From assembly GCA_946413655.1 (NCBI GenBank), contig CAMKLO010000005.1, positions 1-64,000 of the forward strand: a stretch of 64,000 bases of DNA, given 5' to 3'. Below, one piece after another: positions 25,598-34,270 of the stretch. A program made the position numbers and the translations under genes. Positions within the stretch are counted from its first letter, which is position 1. Every line of letters starts with the position of its first letter. Origin of the DNA: an uncultured Fibrobacter sp. GTDB taxonomy: Bacteria; Fibrobacterota; Fibrobacteria; Fibrobacterales; Fibrobacteraceae. The notes beneath the pieces were generated by a model, which did not search any database, was not told the origin of the DNA, and was given only the letters and a program-made list of their open reading frames with translations.

Positions 25598-26905
25598 ATG
25601 AACGACTTTCAATTTCGCCCTAGTTTTATCCAGCTTCCTGCTTATCATTCTTTCGAAGGGTCTCTTTGCCTACCGGGTTCCAAGAGTATTACTAATCGTG
25701 TCTTTTTGATTTCGGCTTTGGCTGATGGAACGACCACGCTGACGAATTTGCTGAAAAGTGACGATACGCGCTACATGGGCGAGGCGTTGCAGCGACTGGG
25801 TGCGAAAATCAATTTTACGGACGATTTTACCAATGCCGTTGTGGAAGGCCATGGCGGCCCGTTCGACGGCCCGAGTCCGTCTATTGAACTGTTCCTTGGC
25901 AATGCCGGTACGGCGATGCGCTCGTTGACGGCGGCTCTTTCGCTTGGCTGGGGCAAGTTCATATTGCGCGGCGAAGAACGCATGGCCGAACGCCCGATTC
26001 AAGACCTTGTCGAGGCGCTCCGCACGCTCGGGGCCGATATAAAGTATCTGGAATCCGAAGGCTACCCTCCGGTCCGCATCAAGGCGGACGGTCTCAATGG
26101 CGGTGACGTGAGTGTCCGCGGGAATATTTCGAGCCAGTACCTCACTGCGCTTTTGATTTGTGCTCCGTACTGCAAGACTCCGCTGCACATCCATGTGGAT
26201 GGCGAACTGATCTCGGCACCTTACATTGAGCTCACGCTCGACGTGATGAAGCGCTTTGGTATTGTCGTGCGGCACGACGACTTGAGAGAATTTTATGTTC
26301 CGCAGGGGCACTACAAGTCTCCCGGAAAGTTTTTTGTTGAAGGTGATGCGAGTTCCGCGAGTTACCCGCTGGCGGCGGCGGCGATTGCGAAGGGCAAGGT
26401 GCGCGTGCTCGGCGTCGGTAGCAACAGCCACCAGGGCGATGTGGGCTTTGCGAAGGTTCTCGAAAAGATGGGCGCGAAGGTGACGATTGGCCCGGACTGG
26501 ATTGAATGTGACGGTTGCGGTTGCGAACTCACGGGGATTGACATGAACTTGAACGACATCCCGGATGCGGCGATGACTGTCTCCGTGCTCGCGCTTTTTG
26601 CGAAGGGTACGACTACGATTCGCGGCATTGGCAGCTGGCGCGTGAAGGAGACCGACCGCATTGCCGCTATTTCTGCGGAGCTACAGAAAGTGGGCGCCCG
26701 TGTTGTGGCCGACATGGACACGATTACGATTGAACCGCCGGAGCAGTTGATGCCGGCGACGATTGAAACTTACAACGACCACCGCATGGCGATGTGCTTT
26801 AGCCTTGTGTCCTTGGGTGGCGTGCCTATCAAGATTCTTGACCCTGCGTGCGTGAACAAGACTTATCCCCATTTCTTTGAAGATTTCGGAAGACTTGCCC
26901 AGTGA
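25598..26905 (+). CDS. aroA: 3-phosphoshikimate 1-carboxyvinyltransferase (EPSP synthase)
   Basis: This enzyme joins shikimate-3-phosphate and phosphoenolpyruvate in the shikimate pathway. Visible signatures are 'PGSKSITNRVFLISALADG' near the N-terminus, 'LFLGNAGTAMRSL' (PEP-binding loop, class I-like), 'ERMAERPIQDLVEALR', 'SSQYLTALL', 'NDIPDAAMT' and 'WRVKETDRIAA'. The final 'YNDHRMAMCFSL' is also typical. The track starts at 25535, but MNDFQF at 25598 is the better start, giving 435 aa, near family length. It overlaps the next gene by 4 nt (GTGA), so the following two genes are probably co-transcribed. Confidence 0.95.
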   Translation: MNDFQFRPSFIQLPAYHSFEGSLCLPGSKSITNRVFLISALADGTTTLTNLLKSDDTRYMGEALQRLGAKINFTDDFTNAVVEGHGGPFDGPSPSIELFLGNAGTAMRSLTAALSLGWGKFILRGEERMAERPIQDLVEALRTLGADIKYLESEGYPPVRIKADGLNGGDVSVRGNISSQYLTALLICAPYCKTPLHIHVDGELISAPYIELTLDVMKRFGIVVRHDDLREFYVPQGHYKSPGKFFVEGDASSASYPLAAAAIAKGKVRVLGVGSNSHQGDVGFAKVLEKMGAKVTIGPDWIECDGCGCELTGIDMNLNDIPDAAMTVSVLALFAKGTTTIRGIGSWRVKETDRIAAISAELQKVGARVVADMDTITIEPPEQLMPATIETYNDHRMAMCFSLVSLGGVPIKILDPACVNKTYPHFFEDFGRLAQ

Positions 26906-28512
26906 TAGAGTTTACCCGAAAGATGGCTGGATTCACAGGTCTCGCAAGGCTTCTTTTGTTTGCAAGCCTTGTGCTTGGCCTTGTGACTTCGTCCGTTGCT
27001 GCGGATTCGCTTTCTGTTTGGGTTATGGATAACGGTCGGGGTTCAAAGATTGCGTTGAATCGCCTTGTGAAAAAGTTCTATCGGGAGACGCATATTCCGG
27101 TGAAGTTGACTTCGCTTAGCTGGGGCGAGGCGTTTGACAAAATCACGAGGACGTTTACGGATTCGATTTCGCAGGCTCCCGATGTCCTCCAGCTAGGTTC
27201 GACGTGGGTTCCACATTTTGCAAAGGCGGGGGTAATCCGTCCGATTGATTTTTTGATGGCCGAAATTGATTCGAGCCGTTTTTTGGGTGAAGGTTTCCGC
27301 AGTTCGCATATCCCGGGGAGCTCGCTGACTTACGCGGTTCCGTGGTTTATTGATGTTCGTGGCTTATTTGTAAACGACCGCTTGTGGCAGGAACTCGGTT
27401 TCGATGATTCTGACGTGGAAACGTACGCACAGTTCGTCGGTGTGTTGAAGACAATCGCGAAGGCCGATTTGAAAAATGCCGATGGCGTCAAGGTGACTCC
27501 TTTTGCCGTCCCTGGCAAGGATGACTGGTCTGGGCAACAGTGTATGGCTCCGATTATTTGGGGACATGGCGGTGATTTTGTTTTGCCTTCGGGCAAGAAG
27601 GGCTATCGCAGTGCGCTTTTGGATTCGAATACGCTTGTCGGTCTTGCTCTCTATGCCGAAATCATGGGCGATTCGCAAATGGCGCCTTATAGCTTGTCCG
27701 AAAATTCCGCGGACAACGCGAATGGCTTTGTTCGTTCGGAACGTGTATTCCTTTACGGAACATCGGAATTGATAAAGCAACTGGACTACCCCGAAGAAGC
27801 CGGAGGTCTTGCCAATTCTGCCATCGCAAAGGACGGCATCAAGGTGTTGAAACTGCTTTCGGGACCCGCAGGCCGATTCTCGTTTATGGGCGGAAGCCAT
27901 TTGGCGCTTGGCAAAAAGAAGGATGCCTCCAAAAATGCCATGGCGGAGCGGTTCCTAGCCTACATGCTCCGTGCGGACAATATCGATGCCTATTCACGCC
28001 AGGTGGGGTTCTTGCCGGCGGATAGGAGCATTCTCCATATTTGGAATCGCGATTCCCGTTACTCCAAATTGGTTGCCGAGCTGGAACATGGCCGCAGTTT
28101 CCCTAATATTCCGGAATGGGGCGAGGTCGAAAGCATCTTGATGGAACTGTCGAACAATATGGGCAGTTTGTTCTTGAATACGGCAAACCGCAAAACGCGT
28201 AGCGCTCATCTTGCCCAGATGGTCTATAAGGCCCACAAGAAAATCAATGAAGCCTTGAAACATTCCGAGGAATTGAACGAAGCGGAAATGCTGCACTGGA
28301 TACAGCATATCTTTTTACAGAATTACAATGTAATTTATCCAAAGAATTCTGCCGATTTTATCAGTCGCGAAGAAGTGCCTATAGCCGGTGAAATTTCGGA
28401 TAAGGTAGTCTCTCCGAAATACTTGATTGTTGCTGGTGCGGGATTTTTGGTTATCTGTTTCATAGTTGTTTTTTGCGTTGCAAGAAAAAGGAAAATCAAG
28501 TCTCGCCAATGA
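26902..28512 (+). CDS. Extracellular solute-binding protein with C-terminal membrane anchor
   Basis: The protein resembles ABC-importer sugar-binding proteins (SBP_bac_1 type). It has a signal segment (about 12-34, '..LLLFASLVLGLVTSSVAA'), then 'LSVWVMDNGRGSKIALNRLVKKFYRETHIPVKL', 'APDVLQLGSTWVPHF' and 'YAVPWFIDVRGLFVND'. Unusually it ends with a hydrophobic helix ('YLIVAGAGFLVICFIVVFC') and a basic tail, so it would be tethered in the inner membrane with the binding domain in the periplasm. No permease or ATPase gene is adjacent. The GTG start overlaps the aroA stop (GTGA); ATG at 26923 is an alternative. It overlaps the next gene through ATGA. Confidence 0.8.
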   Translation: MIEFTRKMAGFTGLARLLLFASLVLGLVTSSVAADSLSVWVMDNGRGSKIALNRLVKKFYRETHIPVKLTSLSWGEAFDKITRTFTDSISQAPDVLQLGSTWVPHFAKAGVIRPIDFLMAEIDSSRFLGEGFRSSHIPGSSLTYAVPWFIDVRGLFVNDRLWQELGFDDSDVETYAQFVGVLKTIAKADLKNADGVKVTPFAVPGKDDWSGQQCMAPIIWGHGGDFVLPSGKKGYRSALLDSNTLVGLALYAEIMGDSQMAPYSLSENSADNANGFVRSERVFLYGTSELIKQLDYPEEAGGLANSAIAKDGIKVLKLLSGPAGRFSFMGGSHLALGKKKDASKNAMAERFLAYMLRADNIDAYSRQVGFLPADRSILHIWNRDSRYSKLVAELEHGRSFPNIPEWGEVESILMELSNNMGSLFLNTANRKTRSAHLAQMVYKAHKKINEALKHSEELNEAEMLHWIQHIFLQNYNVIYPKNSADFISREEVPIAGEISDKVVSPKYLIVAGAGFLVICFIVVFCVARKRKIKSRQ

Positions 28513-30650
28513 ATAAGTTGTTTAAAGTTACTTTCCGGCTGTTGCCGTTCCTTGTGGTGCCTCTATTTGCCCATGTGAATGTGGCGTCGTTCAAGAGCTA
28601 TGTGGATTCGATTATTCCGGGAGTGCGTTACGGAATGGCACTTCGCTCTGTCAAGTCGGGGCAGGAAATTGGCAACGTCAATGGGGATGAACAGTTTACC
28701 CCGGCAAGTACGCTCAAGACTTTGACGACGGCGGCGGCGCTCCATTTTTTACCCTTGGATTACGGGCCAAAAACAGATGTAACGGTTCTTGGCGATATCA
28801 AAAAACATACGTTGACGGGGGCGCTCAAGATTCGCGGTGAAGGGGACCCGAACATATCGGCTAGATTTTACGATGACATGTTTTTTGTCTTGAATTCCAT
28901 GGCGGATTCCATCCGTGCGATGGGTATCGATACTATCAACGGTCATATCGATTTGGATACCAGCTATTACACGGGTCCGTGGAAACCTGAAAATTGGCGT
29001 AGGAACTATTACGATTCCTGGTACGGTGCCGAAGTCGGACCTCTCGGATTTAACGACAACTGCGTGACAATACGCTTTTGGCCAGGACGCCGTGGAGATA
29101 CGGCAAATGTTAGCATCATTCCCGATATAGGTTATGTCAAGGTTGTAAACAACTTAAAGACCGTCAAGGGAAGGAAGAAAAAGTGGGTATATGGAATTGA
29201 TCCTGAAAAGTCCGTGATTACGCTTGGCGGGACAATCGGCGAAGGGGTCGATTCGGCGAGCATGGTACTCCCGATTCGCAATCCGGTGGGGTATTTTAGG
29301 GCCGCGTTCATGTATGCGCTCAAGAATCGTGGAATAGTCTTTAAAGAAAACAACTTGGTTACATCAAAAAATGAATTGAAAAAGTTTTCGTTCTCGGCGG
29401 CGCCCTTGTTGAGTATCCTTGACGAAATCAATCAGCGCAGCCAGAATTTCCACGCCGAGACGCTTTTGCGAAATCTCGGAGCGCAAGTTGTGGGTGAGGG
29501 CAGTGTCGAAGGTGGACGCAAGGCGGAACGCAGGTTTCTTTTGGAAATGGACCTGAACCCGACGCATTTTGACGTGTGGGACGGCAGCGGCCTTTCACCT
29601 GAAAACAAGGTGCAGCCTTCTACGATTGCGCACATGCTCGCGAAAATGGCGCGACATCCGAAGGGCCAATATTATATCAACAGTTTTGCGAGTCCCGGCG
29701 TGGGTTCCGGAGCAAAGCGCATGCAGAATTTGGACGCCATATGGCTTACCCGTTTCAAGACGGGCTTTATTTCAGAAGTCTATGGCTTGGTCGGATACAT
29801 TTACACAATTGACGAAGATACGCTTGCTGTTGCCATGTATTTGAACGGCACGAATGAAACTCCGGATATCAAGAGCAAGGACGTTCTCGACACGCTCTGG
29901 ATGAGGATAATCGATTATACGAACAAAGGCCGTCAGTCGCTTATGGAGATGAAGACCATGTGGCTAGAAGCGCAGGGAATCATCGGATTGAACAAGCGCC
30001 TGGATTATTTTTCGCAGCAACTCTTGGGACGCCCCTACAAGCTTGGGCCGATGGGCGAAGGCCATTTTGACCGCATTGACGATAAACCGTTAGTTTATTT
30101 AGACTCCGTCGATTGCATGACGTACGTGGAAAACGTCGTTGCGCTTGCCATGGCGAAAAGCGAAAAGTCGCTATTCAAGCAACTCCAGCGCCTCCGCTAT
30201 AAGGGCGGCAATATCAGCTATATGACGCGTAAACATTACATGCTCGACGACTGGGTCGGTGAAGGGAAATATGCGAAAGTCGTCCCGATGGAAGGCGAAG
30301 TCTCGGTGACGCGCACAATGCCCAAGAAGGAATTTTTCAAGAGCCACAACCTCAAATATACGGGGAAGGAAAAGCCGCTCAAAATTCGCTACATGCCTTT
30401 GGACAAGGCAATCGAAATGGCGAAAAAGCCGTACACCGGAGCGATGAAAGTTCTCGGTGTGGCGTTTGTTGCTTCTTCCGACAAAATCGATGTGACGCAT
30501 ACGGGATTAGTCGTGTTTACGCCGGGGAAAAAGCCTGTTCTACGCCATGCGTCTTCCATCAAGAAGCAGGTTGTCGAGCTCCCGCTTGCCGATTATCTCG
30601 CTACCCGCAAAATTCCGGGAATTACGTTCTTTAAGTTTATACAACATTAG
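28509..30650 (+). CDS. PBP4-type D-Ala-D-Ala carboxypeptidase fused to DUF1460 amidase-like domain
   Basis: The start is the ATG at 28509 (MNKLFKVTF.., signal peptide), overlapping the upstream stop as ATGA. Residues ~20-460 form a peptidase S13 (DacB/PBP4) domain: active-site 'PASTLKTL' (SxxK) near 65, 'SQNFHAETLLRN' (SxN) near 311 and 'RFKTGF' (KTG) near 417. From about 486 the protein continues as a DUF1460/NlpC-P60-like domain with 'DSVDCMTYVENVVALA' (likely nucleophile Cys near 533), 'MTRKHYMLDDWV' and 'THTGLVVF'. The fusion would cut both the D-Ala-D-Ala or meso-DAP crosslink and another bond in peptidoglycan, in the periplasm. At 713 aa it is much longer than standard PBP4. Confidence 0.9.
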   Translation: MNKLFKVTFRLLPFLVVPLFAHVNVASFKSYVDSIIPGVRYGMALRSVKSGQEIGNVNGDEQFTPASTLKTLTTAAALHFLPLDYGPKTDVTVLGDIKKHTLTGALKIRGEGDPNISARFYDDMFFVLNSMADSIRAMGIDTINGHIDLDTSYYTGPWKPENWRRNYYDSWYGAEVGPLGFNDNCVTIRFWPGRRGDTANVSIIPDIGYVKVVNNLKTVKGRKKKWVYGIDPEKSVITLGGTIGEGVDSASMVLPIRNPVGYFRAAFMYALKNRGIVFKENNLVTSKNELKKFSFSAAPLLSILDEINQRSQNFHAETLLRNLGAQVVGEGSVEGGRKAERRFLLEMDLNPTHFDVWDGSGLSPENKVQPSTIAHMLAKMARHPKGQYYINSFASPGVGSGAKRMQNLDAIWLTRFKTGFISEVYGLVGYIYTIDEDTLAVAMYLNGTNETPDIKSKDVLDTLWMRIIDYTNKGRQSLMEMKTMWLEAQGIIGLNKRLDYFSQQLLGRPYKLGPMGEGHFDRIDDKPLVYLDSVDCMTYVENVVALAMAKSEKSLFKQLQRLRYKGGNISYMTRKHYMLDDWVGEGKYAKVVPMEGEVSVTRTMPKKEFFKSHNLKYTGKEKPLKIRYMPLDKAIEMAKKPYTGAMKVLGVAFVASSDKIDVTHTGLVVFTPGKKPVLRHASSIKKQVVELPLADYLATRKIPGITFFKFIQH

Positions 30651-30659
30651 TTTTAAACA

Positions 30660-30759
30660 GTCATCCCGGCGGAGCTGTATTTGAATTGTCATCCCGGACT
30701 TGTTCCGGGCTCGGCTTATACAATCCGTCATCCTGAACGAATGTGAAGGATCCAGTGAC
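30660..30759. repeat. Cluster of three REP-like palindromes
   Basis: GTCATCCCGGCGG (30660, half unit), GTCATCCCGGACTTGTTCCGGGC (30688-30710) and GTCATCCTGAACGAATGTGAAGGATCCAGTGAC (30727-30759). They fill the whole gap between two convergent genes. Confidence 0.8.
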
Positions 30760-30775
30760 AGAACATGGACTGTGT

Positions 30776-31243
30776 TTACAACAGCGAGTCCAAAGCGACA
30801 ATCGCCACGAGGCTGTAGTCGCCTTTTTTGTCTTCTGGTGCGGTTGCTTCGTCCAAGGCGCTTGGAGCAAAGACGGTCCAGGCATCGGGCGCCCAGCCGT
30901 AAGCGTTCATGGTGAGCTCGTTGCCCATGGCGATTTCGGCGGCTTCGATTTCTTCCCACTGGATGTTCCCTGTGGGTGCTTTGTAGTAGCGCAGCATGCC
31001 GATGGCGTCCATCATTTCGGGATAGTTATCGACAAATTCATAGACGCAGTCCTTGTAGCTTTTGCCGCTGACACGGACGACTTGGTACGTTCTGTTGTCC
31101 TTAAGAAACTTGGGTAGATCGCCGTGGTGCATCTCGATTTTGGCGCTTTTGCTGAAGAACGTCTCGAGTTCGCGGAAAACGTCTGAATCTTCTTCGAGGA
31201 GTGGCGAATGATTTTTGATGAGCGTTTTGATTTCTTCGGACAT
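30776..31243 (-). CDS. Hypothetical acidic protein
   Basis: A 155-aa cytoplasmic acidic protein with no signal peptide or membrane helix. I do not recognise the family. It contains 'HHGDLPKFLKDNRTYQVVRVSGKSYKDCVYEFVDNYPEMMDAIGMLRYYKAP' and an acidic C-terminus. Its coding quality (even composition, Fibrobacter-like codon use) supports a real gene. The ATG at 31243 has no Shine-Dalgarno; a TATCTTTA box ends 4 nt upstream, so a leaderless mRNA is likely. It is transcribed away from purA. Confidence 0.7.
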   Translation of the reverse strand: MSEEIKTLIKNHSPLLEEDSDVFRELETFFSKSAKIEMHHGDLPKFLKDNRTYQVVRVSGKSYKDCVYEFVDNYPEMMDAIGMLRYYKAPTGNIQWEEIEAAEIAMGNELTMNAYGWAPDAWTVFAPSALDEATAPEDKKGDYSLVAIVALDSLL

Positions 31244-31247
31244 GCCG

Positions 31248-31255
31248 TAAAGATA
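31248..31255 (-). promoter_or_regulatory. TATCTTTA box 4 nt before a start codon
   Basis: Minus-strand TATCTTTA-CGGC-ATG. This matches the TAnnTTTG-type -7 element in a position that puts the transcription start at or next to the ATG. Confidence 0.45.
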
Positions 31256-31303
31256 AGAAATTTGTAATTTGTAAGGGTTGCCGGAAAAGGTGAGACTTGA
31301 AAT

Positions 31304-31344
31304 ACCCCCGTTTTTTCGGGTGAATTTGGGGTAGATTCGGGGGT
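31304..31344. other. Hairpin in the divergent purA intergenic region
   Basis: ACCCCCG..CGGGGGT forms a 7-bp perfect stem around a 27-nt loop that contains further G-tracts (CGGG, TTGGGG). It lies between the two divergent promoter boxes. It may be an operator, or simply a G-rich structure. Confidence 0.4.
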
Positions 31345-31373
31345 GAAAGTTCGCATTTTTGGCTTGTACTTAC

Positions 31374-31381
31374 TATCTTTA
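31374..31381 (+). promoter_or_regulatory. Promoter box TATCTTTA before purA
   Basis: TATCTTTA lies 70 nt before the purA ATG. The implied ~65-nt leader carries a hairpin (31394-31416) and a good Shine-Dalgarno (AAGGAAAT). Confidence 0.45.
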
Positions 31382-31393
31382 AAATGAAAAAGG

Positions 31394-31416
31394 GCTCCAG
31401 GGAGGTACCTTGGGGC
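31394..31416 (+). other. Leader hairpin of purA
   Basis: GCTCC-AGG-GAGGTA-CCT-T-GGGGC folds into a bulged 8-bp stem 35 nt before the start codon. There is no T-run, so it is not a terminator. A role in mRNA stability or control is possible. Confidence 0.35.
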
Positions 31417-31451
31417 AACCGTTTCGATTTTAAGATTAAAACGAAGGAAAT

Positions 31452-32735
31452 ATGGCAAATCGTGTAGTTATCGGCTCCCAGTGGGGCGACGAAGGAAAAG
31501 CCAAGGTTGTAGATTTCTTGACGCTCGATGCAGATATCATCGTGCGTTTTCAGGGCGGCGCCAATGCCGGCCATACTGTGGAAGTTGGTGACAAGAAGTT
31601 CGTCTTCCACTTGATTCCCTCGGGCATTATGCACCCGGACAAGATTTGCGTCATCGGTAACGGCGTTGTGCTCGACCCGATTCAGACTCTCAATGAAATT
31701 GCTGACCTCCATACGAAGGGTATCAACCCGGAAGGTCGTCTGTTTATCGCGAACAATGCTCATGTTGTGCTTCCGTACCACTCCACGCTCGACAAGGCCA
31801 AGGAGAAGAAGGCGGGCAAGGCTGCTATCGGTACTACGGGCCGCGGTATCGGTCCGTGCTATAGCGACAAGGTGAACCGTATCGGTGTCCGCGTGGGTGA
31901 CCTCATGGACGAACGCGAACTCCGCCCGCGTGTCGAAGCGATGGCGAAGGTCCACAACGAAGAATTCAAGGTGATGTACGATGTTCCGGAAATCGACCCG
32001 GAAGTGGTGATCAAGGACTATCTCGAACTGGGCCAGAAGATCAAGCCGTTCGTCGCCGACGTGAGCGAGATGCTCTACAAGGCCGTGAAGGAAGGCAAGC
32101 GTCTCGTGTTCGAAGGCGCCCAGGGCACTATCCTCGATGTCGATCAGGGCACGTACCCGTTCGTGACTTCGAGCAACACTGTTGCCGGTTACGCAAGCTG
32201 CGGCGCTGGCATCGGCCCCACGGTCCTCGACCAGGTTGTCGGTGTCGTCAAGGCTTACACGACTCGCGTGGGCAACGGTCCGTTCCCGACGGAACTTCTG
32301 GACGAGACGGGCGACAAGCTCCGCAACATCGGTAACGAATTCGGTGCAACGACGGGCCGCAACCGCCGCTGCGGCTGGTTCGATGCTCCGGTGGTCCGCA
32401 AGGCGACGGTCGTGAATGGTCTTACTCACCTCGCTATCACCAAACTCGATGTGCTCGACACGTTCGACACCATCAAGATTTGCACGCACTACATGTGCGA
32501 TGGCGAAAAGCTCGATTTGATTCCGAACCAGCTCTCCAAGGTCGGACGCTGCACGCCGGTCTATGAAGAAATGCCGGGTTGGAAGGTCGATACGAGCAAG
32601 TGCCGCAAGTTCGATGAACTTCCGGAAAACGCAAAGAAGTATTTAAACCGTATGGCGGAACTCGTGGGCGTGAAGATTGGCATGGTCTCTATCGGTGCCA
32701 AGCGCGACCAGAGTATCGTCGTAGATCTGGATTAA
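31452..32735 (+). CDS. purA: Adenylosuccinate synthetase
   Basis: This enzyme couples IMP and aspartate using GTP, the first step to AMP. The 427-aa length is normal. Motifs are 'GSQWGDEGKAKVVDFL' (GTP/IMP loop; the common form is GDEGKGK, here Ala replaces Gly), 'QGGANAGHTV', 'TTGRGIGPCYSDK', 'FEGAQGTILDVDQGTYPFVTSSN', 'VKAYTTRVGNGPFPTE', 'TTGRNRRCGWFD' and 'TKLDVLDTFD'. AAGGAAAT precedes the ATG. The gene is followed at 22 nt by a Crp/Fnr regulator and may head an operon with it. Confidence 0.96.
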   Translation: MANRVVIGSQWGDEGKAKVVDFLTLDADIIVRFQGGANAGHTVEVGDKKFVFHLIPSGIMHPDKICVIGNGVVLDPIQTLNEIADLHTKGINPEGRLFIANNAHVVLPYHSTLDKAKEKKAGKAAIGTTGRGIGPCYSDKVNRIGVRVGDLMDERELRPRVEAMAKVHNEEFKVMYDVPEIDPEVVIKDYLELGQKIKPFVADVSEMLYKAVKEGKRLVFEGAQGTILDVDQGTYPFVTSSNTVAGYASCGAGIGPTVLDQVVGVVKAYTTRVGNGPFPTELLDETGDKLRNIGNEFGATTGRNRRCGWFDAPVVRKATVVNGLTHLAITKLDVLDTFDTIKICTHYMCDGEKLDLIPNQLSKVGRCTPVYEEMPGWKVDTSKCRKFDELPENAKKYLNRMAELVGVKIGMVSIGAKRDQSIVVDLD

Positions 32736-32757
32736 TCAAAAACAAGGGGAAAATAAA

Positions 32758-33468
32758 ATGGACGCATCCACAGTTGATTTGTTGAAGGGGGTTGAACTCT
32801 TTTCGGAGCTCAATGAAGAACAGTTGGGGATGATTGCCAATCTGGTAATCGTCAAAAACTTCAATCGTGATGAGACTGTGGTCTTGGAAGGAGACGATTC
32901 GGTACAGGCTCTGTACTTGATCGCCACCGGTTCCGTGCAAGTCTATATGACGGGCATCGACGGCCGCGAAACCATTTTGTCTTTCCTTGAACGCGGGGAC
33001 TTTTTCGGGGAAATGTCGCTTATCGACGGCGAACCCCGGTCTGCCTCCGTCCGTACCGTGACTGACGCTAAGTTGCTTGTCATTCACCGTGAATCTTTCT
33101 TGAGCCTTATCCGCAAGTCGCCGGAGATTGCGATGGCGCTCATGAGCGAACTTTGCAAGAGGCTCCGCAAGGCGAACAAGCAAATCGGTTCACTTTCGAC
33201 GATGTCTGTGTCTGGCCGCGTGGCCGGTACGCTCCTGAACTTGATGCAGGAACGCGGTGTGCGCATCCATACGGACAACGGAAACATGGTGACGGTCATC
33301 CACAACCGCCCGACGCAGCAGCAACTCGCCGACATGTCTGGGACGACTCGTGAAACAGTGAGCCGTATCTGTTCCTTGTTGGTGCGTACAAATGCGATTG
33401 CGATGACCGGCAAGGATATCGTCATCTTTGACGAGGACGTGCTTCAGGAAAAAGCTACCAAGGGCTAG
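32758..33468 (+). CDS. Crp/Fnr-family transcription regulator
   Basis: A 236-aa regulator. An N-terminal cyclic-nucleotide-binding fold (about 10-125) contains 'GDFFGEMSLIDGEPRSASVRTV', close to the phosphate-binding cassette of cAMP-binding members, so a cyclic nucleotide ligand is plausible. A C-terminal winged helix carries 'PTQQQLADMSGTTRETVSRICSLL' (recognition helix, with the RETVSR core of Crp). There is no cysteine cluster at the N-terminus, so it is not a classic oxygen-sensing Fnr. GGGGAAAA lies before the ATG. Downstream genes encode envelope proteins; targets cannot be read from the sequence. Confidence 0.9.
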   Translation: MDASTVDLLKGVELFSELNEEQLGMIANLVIVKNFNRDETVVLEGDDSVQALYLIATGSVQVYMTGIDGRETILSFLERGDFFGEMSLIDGEPRSASVRTVTDAKLLVIHRESFLSLIRKSPEIAMALMSELCKRLRKANKQIGSLSTMSVSGRVAGTLLNLMQERGVRIHTDNGNMVTVIHNRPTQQQLADMSGTTRETVSRICSLLVRTNAIAMTGKDIVIFDEDVLQEKATKG

Positions 33469-33488
33469 GCCCGCTAAATAGAATTGAT

Positions 33489-34250
33489 ATGAATAAAATA
33501 AAGTCGCTTTGGAACAAGGTTAGGCAAACCGCCATTTTCAAGGCTTTTGTCATCTGGATTGTTGTCGTAGTTGTGCTTGTCTTTTTGGTCGATAAGCTTT
33601 TGATGCCTGCGTTTGCCGGGGCGTTTGCGAGTACGGGTACAGTCCCGAATCTCGAAGGGCTTTCGGAACAGGCCGCGGATTCCGTGTTGAAAAAGGCTGG
33701 CTTTAAGTATGAATGGACTGAAGAAGGCCGCTACAGCGCTCAGGTCCCGGCGGGCATGGTGCTTGTGCAGATGCCGAAGGCTGGGCGTACGGCAAAGATC
33801 GGCCGCACGGTGAAGCTCACGAAGAGCCTCGGCCTTCGCAAGGTCGTGATTCCCGACTTGCGTGGCAAAAGCCAGAAGCAGGCGGATATTTCGCTTGCCC
33901 GTGCAGGTCTTGTCCAAGGTGAAGTTGTCAAGGGCGCCCACCAGAGTATTCCTCGCGGTGTTGTGATTCGCACGATTCCGATTGCTGGCGACACGGTACG
34001 CGTAGGCGATACGGTGAAGGTTGTTATTTCTGCTGGCGTTACGACAGGTCGAATTTTGCTCCCCAATTTCGAAGGAATCCTCATGGACGAAGTTTATCCG
34101 CACATGGATAGGCTTGGATTCAAGGTGGGTTCTATCAAGCGCATGAAAAGTGAAGATGGCGCTCGTCCTGGTTCCGTCATCGAAACCTCTCCGAAATATG
34201 GCGACTATCTGAAGCCGGGTTCGAGGGTTGACTTTATCATTGCGGACTAG
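33489..34250 (+). CDS. Membrane-anchored PASTA-domain protein
   Basis: A short cytoplasmic N-terminus is followed by one membrane helix (about 14-34, 'FVIWIVVVVVLVFLVDKLL'). Three PASTA domains then follow, at about 46-113, 116-185 and 188-253 ('VPNLEGLSEQAADSVLKKAG', 'IPDLRGKSQKQADISLARAG', 'LPNFEGILMDEVYPHMDRLG'). PASTA domains bind muropeptides or support cell-wall enzymes. Here they lack both a Ser/Thr kinase and a transpeptidase domain, so the protein is probably a periplasmic peptidoglycan-binding accessory. It sits 20 nt after the Crp/Fnr gene and 20 nt before the TPR lipoprotein gene. Confidence 0.9.
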   Translation: MNKIKSLWNKVRQTAIFKAFVIWIVVVVVLVFLVDKLLMPAFAGAFASTGTVPNLEGLSEQAADSVLKKAGFKYEWTEEGRYSAQVPAGMVLVQMPKAGRTAKIGRTVKLTKSLGLRKVVIPDLRGKSQKQADISLARAGLVQGEVVKGAHQSIPRGVVIRTIPIAGDTVRVGDTVKVVISAGVTTGRILLPNFEGILMDEVYPHMDRLGFKVGSIKRMKSEDGARPGSVIETSPKYGDYLKPGSRVDFIIAD

Positions 34251-34270
34251 AACTGTTTAGGGAGATTTTG

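Noticed and set aside
31101-32489. 462-aa minus-strand ORF
   Set aside because: Antisense of purA, which is certain on the plus strand.
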